Shown here piece after piece: positions 1 to 9,528 of a stretch of DNA of 64,000 bases. Position 1 is the first letter of the stretch, and each line of letters begins with the position of its first letter. Location of the stretch: the NCBI GenBank assembly GCA_030681525.1, contig JAUXSD010000211.1, forward strand, positions 1-64,000, in the 5' to 3' direction. Origin of the DNA: Solirubrobacteraceae bacterium (GTDB lineage Bacteria; Actinomycetota; Thermoleophilia; Solirubrobacterales; Solirubrobacteraceae). The notes under the pieces are model-generated. The model was not told where the DNA came from. It saw only the letters and a list, made by a program, of their open reading frames with translations, and did no database searches. A program made the position numbers and the translations under genes.

Positions 1-328
1 CACCGCGGCGATGACCGCGAGCAGCACGTCCTCGTCGAGCGTTCCCGCGAGGTAGCCGCCCGCGACGGCGCCCGCGATCGACGGCGGCGCCATCCACCAG
101 AACAGCCGCCAGTGCATGCGCCCGGCGCGGATGTGCGCGGCGGCGGCCGCGGCGGCCGCCGCGCCGCTGATGAGGAGGTTCGCGCCGCCGGCGGCCGCGA
201 CGTTGGGGCTGACGAGCAGCGTCGCGGGCAGGCGGATGTTGCCGAGCACGAGCCCGACGAGGCCGCCCGCGAGGGCCACGAGGAAACACCAGACCGCAAA
301 TGCCGCGAGCTCCAAGGCCCGCGCGACG
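1..328 (-). CDS. TauE/SafE (TSUP) family membrane transporter, partial (runs off left edge)
   Basis: Minus-strand frame reads ...ALELAAFAVWCFLVALAGGLVGLVLGNIRLPATLLVSPNVAAAGGANLLISG..., a glycine-rich TSUP N-terminal helix; exact start uncertain. Confidence 0.7.
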
Positions 329-339
329 ATACTTGCGCG

Positions 340-1650
340 ATGAGCGACCAGCTGTTCGATCTCGGTGACGAGGAGCCCGCCCGCACGACGACGCCGGTGC
401 CGCGCGCCGACGCGCCGCTGGCGGTGCGCATGCGCCCGCGCACGCTCGACGAGCTCGTCGGCCAGGAGCACCTGCTCGGCACGCCCGAGGAGCCGACCGC
501 GCTGCGCCGCGCGATCGCCGACGGCCGCCCACACTCGATGGTCCTGCACGGCCCGCCCGGCAGCGGCAAGACGACGCTCGCGCGGATCGTCGCCGGCTCG
601 GCGAAGGCGGCCTTCGAGGAGCTCAGCGCCGTCCAGGCCGGCCGCGCCGAGGTCCGGGCGGTCATCGAGCGCGCGTCGCACCGGCGCAAGGCCGGGCAGG
701 GCGGCACGGTCTTCTTCCTCGACGAGATCCACCGCTTCAACAAGGCCCAGCAGGACGCGCTGCTGCCGGCCGTCGAGGAGGGGCTGGTCACGCTCATCGG
801 GGCGACGACCGAGAACCCGTACTTCGAGGTCAACTCGGCGCTGCTGAGCCGCACGCAGGTCTACGAGCTGCACGAGCTGACGCCGGACGAGATCGAGACG
901 CTGCTACGCCGCGCCCTGCAGCGGGGCGAGTGCGGGGCCGCGGTGCCCGACGACGCGCTGGGGTTCCTCGCCGCGCGCGCGGGCGGCGACGCGCGCACGG
1001 CGCTGGCCGCGCTCGAGCTGGCCTGCGCGACGGCGGCCAGCGCGGGCGAGGCGAGCGTCACGCTGGAGGGCGCGCAGGAGGCGCTGCAGCGCAAGGCGAT
1101 CCGCTTCGACCGCGCGGGCGACCAGCACTACGACTACATCTCGGCCTGGATCAAGGCCACCCGCGCCTCGGACCCGGACGCCGCCCTGTACTACCTCGCG
1201 GTGATGCTCGAGGGCGGCGAGGACGCCCGCTTCCTCGTGCGCCGGATGGTGATCTTCGCCTCCGAGGACATCGGCAACGCCGACCCGCAGGCGCTCGTCG
1301 TGGCCACCGCGGCGGCGGCCGCGGTCGAGCATGTCGGCATGCCCGAGGCCGTCCACGCGCTCTCGCAGGCGACGATCTACCTGGCGCTCGCGCCGAAGTC
1401 CAAGGCCGCGACGATCTCGATCGGCAAGGCGATCCGCCACGTCCGCGAGCACGGCGCCGCCGCGCCGCCGCCGCAGATCCGCTCGCACCCGGTCGACTAC
1501 GACAGCCCGCACAACCATCCCGGCCACCTCTCGCCGCAGGAGGTCGCGCCCGACGAGGTCGTCGGCGCGCGCTTCTACGAGCCCGACGAGATGGAGGCCG
1601 ACCTGCTGGCGCGAAACGAGGACATCCGGCGGCGGAGAGGACGCGCGTGA
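340..1650 (+). CDS. rarA: Replication-associated recombination protein A (RarA/MgsA AAA+ ATPase)
   Basis: MSDQLFDLGDEEP...RPRTLDELVGQEHLLG...LHGPPGSGKTTLARI...FLDEIHRFNKAQQDALLP...GATTENPYFEVNSALLSR. Confidence 0.95.
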   Translation: MSDQLFDLGDEEPARTTTPVPRADAPLAVRMRPRTLDELVGQEHLLGTPEEPTALRRAIADGRPHSMVLHGPPGSGKTTLARIVAGSAKAAFEELSAVQAGRAEVRAVIERASHRRKAGQGGTVFFLDEIHRFNKAQQDALLPAVEEGLVTLIGATTENPYFEVNSALLSRTQVYELHELTPDEIETLLRRALQRGECGAAVPDDALGFLAARAGGDARTALAALELACATAASAGEASVTLEGAQEALQRKAIRFDRAGDQHYDYISAWIKATRASDPDAALYYLAVMLEGGEDARFLVRRMVIFASEDIGNADPQALVVATAAAAAVEHVGMPEAVHALSQATIYLALAPKSKAATISIGKAIRHVREHGAAAPPPQIRSHPVDYDSPHNHPGHLSPQEVAPDEVVGARFYEPDEMEADLLARNEDIRRRRGRA

Positions 1651-3263
1651 GCCGGTCGCGCGCGAACCTCGGCGTCGCCGCCCCCGGCATCCGGATGGAC
1701 TCGTTCAGCCCGATCGACGGCGCCCGTCTGGGCAGCGTCGCCGCGACGGCGCCCGCCGATGTCGCCGCCGCCGTGAGCGGCGCGGCCGAGGTGCAGCAGC
1801 TGTGGGCGCAGCTGCGGGCGGCCGACCGCGCGCGCTACCTCGCGCGCGCCGCGCAGGCGGTCATCGACGAGTGGGACGACCTGCTGCGGATCCTCGTCGC
1901 CGAGCAGGGCCGGCCGGTCGCCGAGGCGCAGACCATGGAGCTGCTGCCGGCGGTCGAGACGCTGCTGTGGCTCGCCGAGCACGGGCCGCGCATCCTGGGC
2001 CCCGAGCGCGTCGGCCTGTCGCGCTCGCTGCAGATCGCCAAGCGCGCGCGGCTGACGTTCGAGCCGCTCGGCGTCGTCGCGGTGCTCACGCCGGGCGCCG
2101 AGCCGTTCGCGACGCCGCTGGGCGACGTGGCGATCGCGCTGATGGGCGGCAACGGCGTGGTCCTGCACCCGTCGCCGCTCGCCGCGCTGGCCGGGGAGCG
2201 GATCGCGCGCGCGTTCGCGCGGGCCGGGCTGCCCGAGGGCCTGCTGCAGGTCGTCCACGGCGACCCGCCGACGGCGCGGGCGCTCGTGTCGGCGCCGGAC
2301 ATCGCGCACGTGCGCTTCACGGGCTCCTCGCAGGCCGGGCGCGACGTCGGCGAGGCCTGCGCCCAGGGGCTCAAGCGCGCGACGATCGAGGTCGGCGGCA
2401 AGGACCCGATGCTCGTCCTCGCCGACGCGAACATCCCGCGCGCCGTGGGCGGCGCGATCTATGGCGCATTCGCCAACGCCGGCCAGTCGGGCGGCAGCCT
2501 GGCGCGCGCCTACGTGCTGCGCGAGCGCCACGACCGCTTCCTGGCCGGCGTCGTCGCGCGGGCTCGCGCGCTGCGCGTCGGCCACCCCGCCGGGCCGGCC
2601 ACCGAGATCGGGCCGCTGCTGGCGCGCGACCGCCTCGAGCGGCTCGTCGCGTTCATCGACGAGGCCGTCGCGGGCGGGGCGACCCTGCACTGCGGCGGGC
2701 CGGTCGACGTCGACGGGCACAGCGGCGCGTTCTTCGCCCCGGCCGTGCTGACCGGAGTGCCGGCCGACGCGCGGCTCCTGCACGAGGACGCGCCCGGCCC
2801 GTGGATCGCCGTGCAGGCCGTCGACAGCGAGCAGGAGGCGATCGCGCTGTGCAACGCGGGCGTCGGCGGCGGGCTCGGCGCCTCGGTATGGACGGCCGAC
2901 CAGTACAAGGGCGCGCGGATCGCGCGCGAGATCCGCGCCGGGATGGTGTGGATGAACGACCACGTCGTCTCGCGCACCGAGCCGCAGCTGCCCTGGGGCG
3001 CGGTGCACGGCGCCGGCATCGGGCGGGCTCGTGGCGACGGGGCGCTGCGCGCGATGGTGGAGCCCAAGCTCGTCACCTGGGACCCGCCGGGCGGGCGGAT
3101 CGCCTGGTGGCAGCCCTACGACAGGTCGCTCGTCGACGCCTGGCGGGCGCTCGCCCGGCTGCGCTCCGCGCGCGACTCCGACCGCCAGCTGGGCTGGCGC
3201 ACCGGCATCCGGCCGCTGGCGCGCGTGGCGGGTCGCACGCTGCGATCGGTGCGCCGGCGATGA
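1647..3263 (+). CDS. Aldehyde dehydrogenase family protein
   Basis: GTG start overlapping the rarA stop; SFSPIDGARLGSV..., FTGSSQAGRDVGEACAQGLKRATIEVGGKDPMLVLADAN. Confidence 0.9.
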   Translation: MSRSRANLGVAAPGIRMDSFSPIDGARLGSVAATAPADVAAAVSGAAEVQQLWAQLRAADRARYLARAAQAVIDEWDDLLRILVAEQGRPVAEAQTMELLPAVETLLWLAEHGPRILGPERVGLSRSLQIAKRARLTFEPLGVVAVLTPGAEPFATPLGDVAIALMGGNGVVLHPSPLAALAGERIARAFARAGLPEGLLQVVHGDPPTARALVSAPDIAHVRFTGSSQAGRDVGEACAQGLKRATIEVGGKDPMLVLADANIPRAVGGAIYGAFANAGQSGGSLARAYVLRERHDRFLAGVVARARALRVGHPAGPATEIGPLLARDRLERLVAFIDEAVAGGATLHCGGPVDVDGHSGAFFAPAVLTGVPADARLLHEDAPGPWIAVQAVDSEQEAIALCNAGVGGGLGASVWTADQYKGARIAREIRAGMVWMNDHVVSRTEPQLPWGAVHGAGIGRARGDGALRAMVEPKLVTWDPPGGRIAWWQPYDRSLVDAWRALARLRSARDSDRQLGWRTGIRPLARVAGRTLRSVRRR

Positions 3264-3691
3264 CGGTCCGCGAGCTGGGCCCCGGCGAGACCGCCTCGGC
3301 GTTCGGGGCGATGCGGGCGCTGCGGCCCCGCCTCGCGGAGGAGGGCGAGTTCGTGCGGCGCGTGGACGAGCTGCAGCGCCCGCAGGGCTATCGCCTCGCC
3401 GGGGTCGTCGAGGACGACGGGGCGGTGAGCGCCGTGGCCGGCTTTCGCGTGCTGGAGATGCTCGCCTACGGCCGCATCCTCTACATCGACGACCTCTCGA
3501 CGCTGCCGGCGGCGCGGCGGCGCGGGCACGGGCGCGCGCTGCTGCGGTGGTGCGCCGACGAGGCCGTGCGCGCAGGGTGCGTCGCGCTGCAGCTGGACTC
3601 GAACGTCGGGCCGGAGCGTCAGGAGGCGCACCGGCTGTACTTCAACACCGGCATGCGGATCAGCTCCTACCACTTCGCGCGCGAGCTGTAG
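3260..3691 (+). CDS. GNAT family N-acetyltransferase
   Basis: ILYIDDLSTLPAARRRGHGRALLRWCADEAVRAGCVALQLDS..., GNAT acetyl-CoA loop. Confidence 0.9.
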   Translation: MTVRELGPGETASAFGAMRALRPRLAEEGEFVRRVDELQRPQGYRLAGVVEDDGAVSAVAGFRVLEMLAYGRILYIDDLSTLPAARRRGHGRALLRWCADEAVRAGCVALQLDSNVGPERQEAHRLYFNTGMRISSYHFAREL

Positions 3692-3732
3692 GTCGTCGCC
3701 GGAGCGGGCGCGGCGGGCGACGCCACGCCGTC

Positions 3733-4050
3733 TCAGCTCGGGTTGCGCCAGCTGACGCGCCGCTTGGCGGTGACGCAGCGGACCGACTCGAACGTCACGG
3801 ACACGGTGCACGTCCAGCGGCGGCCGCGGAAGCTGTGGCGACAGGTGCGCTCGTTGAGAAAGCACTTGACGTCGAGGGTGCGCTGCGCGAGGGCGCGCGC
3901 GCTCGCGCAGGGCAGGTTCTTGCTGCGCAGGTCGAGCACGCCGTTGGCGGGAACGCCGGCGCACCGCCGAAACACGTCGGCGCCCGAGGCGGACGTCGCC
4001 GGGACCAGAACCGCGAGGACGACCATCACCGACAGCAGGCGCGCGCGCAT
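3733..4050 (-). CDS. Secreted hypothetical protein
   Basis: 105 aa, signal peptide MRARLLSVMVVLAVLVPATSASGA, Cys-rich mature part; TACGAT -10-like hexamer 11 nt upstream. Confidence 0.6.
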   Translation of the reverse strand: MRARLLSVMVVLAVLVPATSASGADVFRRCAGVPANGVLDLRSKNLPCASARALAQRTLDVKCFLNERTCRHSFRGRRWTCTVSVTFESVRCVTAKRRVSWRNPS

Positions 4051-4146
4051 AATCGGCGGGCATCGTAGCCAGCGTGCCGGCCGGCCACAACCGCCCGCAA
4101 AGCGAAGGGCTGCCCCGCGGCCGCTCGGGTCTCGCGGGTGGGCGGC

Positions 4147-4400
4147 TCAGGCCGCGACGAGCCCGGCGACCGTGTCCGGAACGCCCTCGAACGCTCCGAT
4201 CGAGTCCAGCTCACCCGTGTCGGAGACGCTCGGGCCGAAGCCGTAGGGGGTCCGGCCGGCGGCGCCGATCGTCGTCGGGCCGCTGGCGAGGCCGCGCTCG
4301 TCGACCGCGTAGGTGCTGATGCTGTCGGTCCCCCGCTCGGTCACGGCCAGCGTGGCGCCGTCGGCGCTGCGGAGGTCCGTCGAGGGCCGCCGGCGTGACG
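4147..4400 (-). pseudogene. Internally deleted remnant of a lactonase/beta-propeller (YbhE-like) gene
   Basis: Frame reads LRSADGATLAVTERGTDSISTYAVDERGLASGPTTIGAAGRTPYGFG then jumps to a C-terminal-like SDTGELDSIGAFEGVPDTVAGLVAA*. Confidence 0.5.
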
Positions 4401-4442
4401 TCCCGCTCGCATCCCGAAGGGACGTCGGACCACCCCTTGGGG
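4396..4442. promoter_or_regulatory. Two consecutive inverted repeats upstream of the TSP3-repeat gene
   Basis: GACGTCCC (4397-4404) / GGGACGTC (4419-4426), then CCCCTTGGGG (4433-4442). Confidence 0.4.
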
Positions 4443-4529
4443 GGCTACTGACCGGCGCGGCACGACGCGAGGGTGGTCCTGTCCATCCGATCAGCCCACC
4501 GCTCGGCGGGCGACAGAAAGAAGGCAGAC

Positions 4530-5231
4530 ATGCGCACAGGCATGAACCATCTCGCGATCCACCGTCGGCTCGGCGTCCTGCTCACCGTGGGCGCGCTCGC
4601 GGCCGGCGCCGCCGTCCATGCTGCTCCCGCCTCAGCCCAGGAGCGGCCCTCCGGGGCCCCGAACGAGGCCGGCGCGGAGCTGCCGCCCATCACCTGCGGG
4701 GGCTGCTCGCTGCCGGCGGTCGACAACGACTACGACGACGACGGGCTGTCCAACCACGCCGAGAGGGGAACCGGCTACCGGCCCCCGGCGGGCGGCGCGG
4801 GAACGCTCTACGCCACCGATCCGCGGGACCCGGACACCGACAGCGACGGACTGCTCGACGGCTTCGAGGTCCGCGCACGCTACGACTACGCGCGCTACGG
4901 GACCCGCCTGCGCGACCGCACCAGCCCGACGGTGTGGGACACCGACGGGGACGGGTACTCCGACGGCCTCGAGGTCAAGTACGTCAAGACCAACCCGGTC
5001 AAGCACGACAGCGACGGCGACGGCCTCTCGGACGGCGCCGAGGGCAGGACCCACCGCACCAACCCGAACAAGAAGGACACCGACGGCGATTGCATGTCCG
5101 ACGGCGCCGAGGTGCGCGCGGGCACCAACCCGACGAAGCGCTCGACGGTGAGGCCCCTCGGCTGCGGCGGGCCGAAGAAGCTCGTGCCACGCGCCCCCCG
5201 CGTGCCGCAGCCCGTCCCTCCGCCGGCCTAG
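4530..5231 (+). CDS. Secreted thrombospondin type 3 repeat-containing (Ca-binding) protein
   Basis: Signal peptide then repeated DxDxDGxxD units: VDNDYDDDGLSN, PDTDSDGLLDGFE, WDTDGDGYSDGLE, HDSDGDGLSDGAE, KDTDGDCMSDGAE. Confidence 0.85.
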   Translation: MRTGMNHLAIHRRLGVLLTVGALAAGAAVHAAPASAQERPSGAPNEAGAELPPITCGGCSLPAVDNDYDDDGLSNHAERGTGYRPPAGGAGTLYATDPRDPDTDSDGLLDGFEVRARYDYARYGTRLRDRTSPTVWDTDGDGYSDGLEVKYVKTNPVKHDSDGDGLSDGAEGRTHRTNPNKKDTDGDCMSDGAEVRAGTNPTKRSTVRPLGCGGPKKLVPRAPRVPQPVPPPA

Positions 5232-5280
5232 CGGTCGTGACGCGCCGGGTGCGGTATCCGCACTCGGCGCGTCACGATCG
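5232..5280. repeat. 49-nt palindromic repeat, copy 1 (between convergent genes)
   Basis: CGGTCGTGACGCGCCGGGTGCGG-TAT-CCGCACTCGGCGCGTCACGATCG: 23-nt arms with 2 mismatches. Confidence 0.85.
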
Positions 5281-5289
5281 GCCCGACGC

Positions 5290-6123
5290 TCAGGCCGCGA
5301 GGATGAACGACAGGAAGAAGCCCGCCGCGCACGCGAACGCGTTGTACGGACGGCCGCGCTCGAAGGCCTCCGGCATGAGCGTGTCGGCGAGCGACGCCAG
5401 CACCGCGCCGCCGGCGAAGCCGAGCGCGACCGCGAGGACCTCGTCGCTCATCGGCTCGGCGAGGGCGCGCCCGGCGACGACCGCGATCGCCAGCAGCGCG
5501 GCGCAGACGACCCACGTGCCGACGACGGAGCGCATGTGCTGGCCGCCCGCCCGCATCGCGACGGCGCCGACGAGCGACTCGGGCAGGTTGGAGAAGAAGA
5601 TCGCGACGAGGAGCGCCAGCGACGCGTCGTCGACGAGCGAGACGCCGAGCGCGAGGTTCTCCGGCACGCCGTCGAGCGTGACGGCGGCCAGCAGCGCGAA
5701 GCCGACCGTGCGCTGCGCTCCGCTCGTCGCCTGCGCCGCCGCCTTCCCGGCGACCTCGCGCTGCTCTGGCCCGGCCTGGCCGGTGACGCGCCGGTCCAGC
5801 CAGGTGTCGGCGGCGACGAACGCGGCGGCGCCCGCCAGCAGCGCCAGCCCCGAGCGCGCGGCGCCGCCCAGGTGGTAGGCCTCCTCGAAGAGCTCGAACG
5901 CCAGCGCGGAGATGAGCGCCCCGCTGGCGAAGGCCAGCAGCACGCCGGTGACCTCGCGCGGGGGGTCCCACAACGAGCCGACGATCGCGCCGATGACGAG
6001 CGCGCTGGAGGCCGCCAGGCCGAAGAGGATCGCCGTCAGCACGTTGCGCTTGTGCCCTGACGGCCGGATCGGTGAACCCTGCCGCGCCACGGGCAGGTCC
6101 GAGCGGCTTCGCAGGATCCCCAT
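5290..6123 (-). CDS. ZIP family metal transporter
   Basis: LAFASGALISALAFELFEEAYHLGG...TLDGVPENLALGVSLV...FFSNLPESL: ZIP HxxxE-type motifs and about 8 TM helices. Confidence 0.85.
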   Translation of the reverse strand: MGILRSRSDLPVARQGSPIRPSGHKRNVLTAILFGLAASSALVIGAIVGSLWDPPREVTGVLLAFASGALISALAFELFEEAYHLGGAARSGLALLAGAAAFVAADTWLDRRVTGQAGPEQREVAGKAAAQATSGAQRTVGFALLAAVTLDGVPENLALGVSLVDDASLALLVAIFFSNLPESLVGAVAMRAGGQHMRSVVGTWVVCAALLAIAVVAGRALAEPMSDEVLAVALGFAGGAVLASLADTLMPEAFERGRPYNAFACAAGFFLSFILAA

Positions 6124-6169
6124 CCCCTCCTGACACGACGGCCAAGGGCGCTGCCTAGGATCGCGCCGG

Positions 6170-6739
6170 ATGACGCGCATCGCAGTCGTCGCCGGCGCGC
6201 TGCTGGGCGTGCTGAGCCGGGTCGAGGAGACGACCGACGGGCTGTCGCTCGGCGTGAGCGCGAACGCGACGTGGCTCGGCGTGGCGTTCGCCGCCGGCGT
6301 GCTGCAGCGCCAGGCGCCGCCGCTGCGCGGTGCGGCCGCCGGCGCGCTGGCCCTCGCCACGGCGAACCTCGCCTACTACGCGTGGATCGCCGCGACCGAG
6401 CCCGGCGTCGCGCTGGCGAGCGTGGCGGGCTCGCCGCTATCCTGGCTCGCGCTCGGGATCGGCGGCGGCGCGGTGTTCGGCGCGGCGGGCCGGGTGTGGA
6501 CCCAGGCCGTCGGGATCACGCGCGTGCTGGCCGGCCTGCCGCTGGCCGGGGTCTGCATCGCGGAGGGCATCCCGGCCGTGCTCGGCGGGCCGGCGACCGA
6601 TGGCGTGGCGCTCGTGGTGGGCGCGGCGCTCCCCGTGGCGTCCGGCCGCGGCACCCGCGAGCGCGCGCTCGGCGCGGCGCTCTCAGCGGGCGTGATCGCG
6701 GTCGCCCTCAGCGGCCGGCTCGAGTCGCTGATGCCGTGA
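6170..6739 (+). CDS. DUF6518-like multi-pass membrane protein
   Basis: MTRIAVVAGALLGVLSRVEETTDG..., six hydrophobic segments. Confidence 0.65.
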   Translation: MTRIAVVAGALLGVLSRVEETTDGLSLGVSANATWLGVAFAAGVLQRQAPPLRGAAAGALALATANLAYYAWIAATEPGVALASVAGSPLSWLALGIGGGAVFGAAGRVWTQAVGITRVLAGLPLAGVCIAEGIPAVLGGPATDGVALVVGAALPVASGRGTRERALGAALSAGVIAVALSGRLESLMP

Positions 6740-6770
6740 GCGTCGGCGTCCCCGCTGCCGGCGTCACGGC
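6733..6770. terminator. Hairpin between convergent genes
   Basis: GCCGTGAGCGTCGGC ... GCCGGCGTCACGGC. Confidence 0.5.
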
Positions 6771-6789
6771 GCCGATGCGGACCGCCGCG

Positions 6790-7587
6790 CTACACCCGCG
6801 CGCCGGACACGAAGCGCAGCCGCTCGGGCGCCAGCGGCACGAGCACGCGCTTGGCGTACTCCGCGCCGCCGCGCAGCATGAGCGCGCGCAGCGGATCCCA
6901 CGACAGGCCGAACTGGCGGCGCAGCCGCGCCGGCAGCAGCCCGACCGTGACGAAGTTCACGACCTCGAGGATCGGCCGCTTCGTCAGCCCGACCGGCGGG
7001 CGCATGACGATCTGCAGGGCGAGCTCGCGCGCCGCCGAGGTGACGAAGAGGTCGTCGCCCTCGAGCATCCCGCGCATGTACGCGTCGAAGGCGCGGATGT
7101 CGGCCGGCATCTCGTCGTCCCTGAGCCCGAACAGGCCGCCGATGACGCGGTAGTCCTGCCAGTAGGCCTCGCGCCCGGCCCGCGACAGCGACTCGACGTA
7201 CGTGTCGTAGAAGACCAGCGCGGAGTCCACGAGCGTCGCCAGCACCCAGAGCAGCAGCGCGGGGTCGTCGGCGGCGAACGGCGTCCCGGCGGGAAAGCGG
7301 CCGGCCGGACGCTCGAGCTCGCCGCGGACCTTGCCGTGCATCGAGCGCACGCGGCGCGTGGCGCGGTCGGCGTCGGCGCGCGCGCCGAAGCCGATCGTGT
7401 TCATCACGTCGGCCGTCCGGCGCAGCCGCTCGTAGGGCTCGTCGAGCGCGCCGCTGTGCGCGAAGAACCCCTCGAACGCGACCGGGTGGGCGGCCTGCAT
7501 GAGCAGCGCGCGCGGGCCGGACAGCGCCACCGCGAACTCGCGGTGCACGCGGCGCAGCATCGAGGTGTCGTCGAAGTACGAGTCCAT
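6790..7587 (-). CDS. DUF2236 / MpaB-family oxygenase-like protein
   Basis: LRRVHREFAVALSGPRALLMQAAHPVAFEGFFAHS...ADRATRRVRSMHG...WVLATLVDSALVFYDTYV. Confidence 0.85.
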   Translation of the reverse strand: MDSYFDDTSMLRRVHREFAVALSGPRALLMQAAHPVAFEGFFAHSGALDEPYERLRRTADVMNTIGFGARADADRATRRVRSMHGKVRGELERPAGRFPAGTPFAADDPALLLWVLATLVDSALVFYDTYVESLSRAGREAYWQDYRVIGGLFGLRDDEMPADIRAFDAYMRGMLEGDDLFVTSAARELALQIVMRPPVGLTKRPILEVVNFVTVGLLPARLRRQFGLSWDPLRALMLRGGAEYAKRVLVPLAPERLRFVSGARV

Positions 7588-7650
7588 GATTAACGCTCCG
7601 GAAACCGTAGGGGCCATCCCCTGCCATTACGGCGCATTACCCTTGGACGG

Positions 7651-8391
7651 ATGCCAGCACAGGCCTATGCCGGGAAGAACTGCGTCTGCCAGTTGCGCAA
7701 GGGCATCTGCGACCAGTCCTGCGTCCAGGGGATGCTCGACACCCCGTTCTACATCGCCTGCCTGAAACTCACGGGGCGGCGCTGCGTCGTGGTCGGCGGC
7801 GGCGAGATCGGCCTCGAGAAGACCGAGGGCCTGCTCGCCTGCGACGCCGACGTCACGCTCATCTCGCCCGATGCGGTCGGCGCGCTGCGCTCGCTCGCCG
7901 CCGAGGGCTCGATCGCCTGGGAGCAGCGCGAGTACGGCGGGCGCGAGGACCTCGAGGGCGTCTTCATGGTCATCGCCTGCACCGACGACACCGACATCAA
8001 CATCCGCGTGTTCGACGACGCCGAGCGGCGCGCGATGCTCGTGAACATCGTCGACGTGCCGCCGCTGTGCAACTTCATCCTGCCCGCGATCGTGCGCACC
8101 GGCCCGCTGGCGATCGCGATCTCCACGGCCGGGGCGTCGCCCGCGCTGGCCAAGCGCATGAAGGCCGAGGTGTCCGAGCTCTTCGGCGAGGAGTACGCGC
8201 GCCTGGCGATCATGCTCAACGACGCGCGCGGCTGGGCGAAGGGGACGCTGCCGACCTACCAGGACCGCAAGGCGTTCTTCGAGTCGATCGTCAACGGCGA
8301 TCCCGACCCGATCGCGCTGCTGCGGGCCGGCGACGAGGCCGCCGTGCTCGACCTCATCGCGGCCGCCCAGCGCACGCACGCTCCGGCCTAG
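7651..8391 (+). CDS. Precorrin-2 dehydrogenase / sirohydrochlorin ferrochelatase (siroheme synthase N-domain) with Cys-rich N-terminal leader
   Basis: [41 protein letters not shown]...[32 protein letters not shown]. Confidence 0.9.
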   Translation: MPAQAYAGKNCVCQLRKGICDQSCVQGMLDTPFYIACLKLTGRRCVVVGGGEIGLEKTEGLLACDADVTLISPDAVGALRSLAAEGSIAWEQREYGGREDLEGVFMVIACTDDTDINIRVFDDAERRAMLVNIVDVPPLCNFILPAIVRTGPLAIAISTAGASPALAKRMKAEVSELFGEEYARLAIMLNDARGWAKGTLPTYQDRKAFFESIVNGDPDPIALLRAGDEAAVLDLIAAAQRTHAPA

Positions 8392-8401
8392 CCCCGGGCC
8401 G

Positions 8402-9514
8402 CTGAGCCCGCGGGCGGCGATCACGGCGGTCTTCGCCGCCAACGGCGCGGCGTTCGCGAGCTTTGCATCGCGCCTGCCCGCCTTCCAGCGCGAGCACGAC
8501 CTGTCCGACGCCGGCCTCGGGATCGTGCTGCTCATCGGCTCGCTCGCGCTCATGGCGGCGCAGCCGCTGGCCGGCGCGCTCGCCGTGCGGATCGGCAGCC
8601 GGCCGCTCGTGCTCGCGGGCGGCCTCGTCTACACCGCGGGCCTGCCGCTCGTCGGGCTCGCGCCGACGCTCGCCCTCTTCGTCGCCGCGTTCGTCACGAT
8701 CGCGATCGGCTCGAGCGTCATGGACGTGAGCATGAACGCGCAGGGGGTCGCGCTCGACCAGCGGACCGAGCGCCCGATCTTCGCCTCGTTTCACGCGGCG
8801 TTCTCGTTCGGCGCGATGGCCGGCGCGGGCGCGGGCGGGCTCGCCGCCGGAGTGGGTCTCGAACCGGCCGCGCACCTGCCGATCGCGGGCCTGCTGCTCG
8901 CCCTCGTCGTTCTCGCCGCACGACCCGGCCTGCTGCCGGCGACGACCGACGCGCGCTCGGACGGGCCGCTCTTCGCGCGCCCCTCGCGCGCGCTCGCGAG
9001 CCTCGGGCTGCTCGCGTTCTGCGCGCTGCTTGCCGAGGGCGCGGTGAGCGACTGGAGCGCGATCCTGCTCGATCGCGAGACCGACGCCGGGCCCTCGCTG
9101 GCGGCGCTCGGGCTGGCCGCCTTCTCGCTGACGATGGGCTTCGGGCGCCTGGCGGCGGACCCGCTGGCGGGGCGCTTCGGCCGGGTCGCGGTCGTCCGCG
9201 GCGGCGGGCTGCTCGCGGCGGCCGGCCTCACGCTGGCGCTGTTGAGCACCGGCGCCGTCATCGGCATCGCCGGCTTCGCGCTCATGGGCGCCGGCCTGGC
9301 GGGCCTGTTCCCGCTCGCGCTGAGCGCGGCGGGCGAGACCGACGGCCCCGCGGCGCCCGCCCTCGCCGCCGTCGCCACGAGCGGCTACGGCGCGTTCATC
9401 GCGGGGCCCGCGCTCATCGGGCTGCTCTCGGAGGCGACGAGCCTGCCGCTCGCGCTGTCGCTCGTCGTGGTCCTGTGCCTGGCCGCCGCGGCGCTCGCGC
9501 CGGCCGCCCGCTGA
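8402..9514 (+). CDS. MFS transporter (start apparently CTG)
   Basis: In-frame N-terminus LSPRAAITAVFAANGAAFASFASRLPAFQREHDLSDAGLGIV... precedes the ORF-track start; no ATG/GTG/TTG upstream after the previous gene. Confidence 0.8.
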   Translation: MSPRAAITAVFAANGAAFASFASRLPAFQREHDLSDAGLGIVLLIGSLALMAAQPLAGALAVRIGSRPLVLAGGLVYTAGLPLVGLAPTLALFVAAFVTIAIGSSVMDVSMNAQGVALDQRTERPIFASFHAAFSFGAMAGAGAGGLAAGVGLEPAAHLPIAGLLLALVVLAARPGLLPATTDARSDGPLFARPSRALASLGLLAFCALLAEGAVSDWSAILLDRETDAGPSLAALGLAAFSLTMGFGRLAADPLAGRFGRVAVVRGGGLLAAAGLTLALLSTGAVIGIAGFALMGAGLAGLFPLALSAAGETDGPAAPALAAVATSGYGAFIAGPALIGLLSEATSLPLALSLVVVLCLAAAALAPAAR

Positions 9515-9528
9515 GTAGCGTCCCGCCC

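Noticed and set aside
112-339. 76-residue N-terminal extension of rarA in the ORF track
   Set aside because: Composition is non-protein-like and antisense to the TSUP transporter; ATG at 340 gives the normal RarA start.
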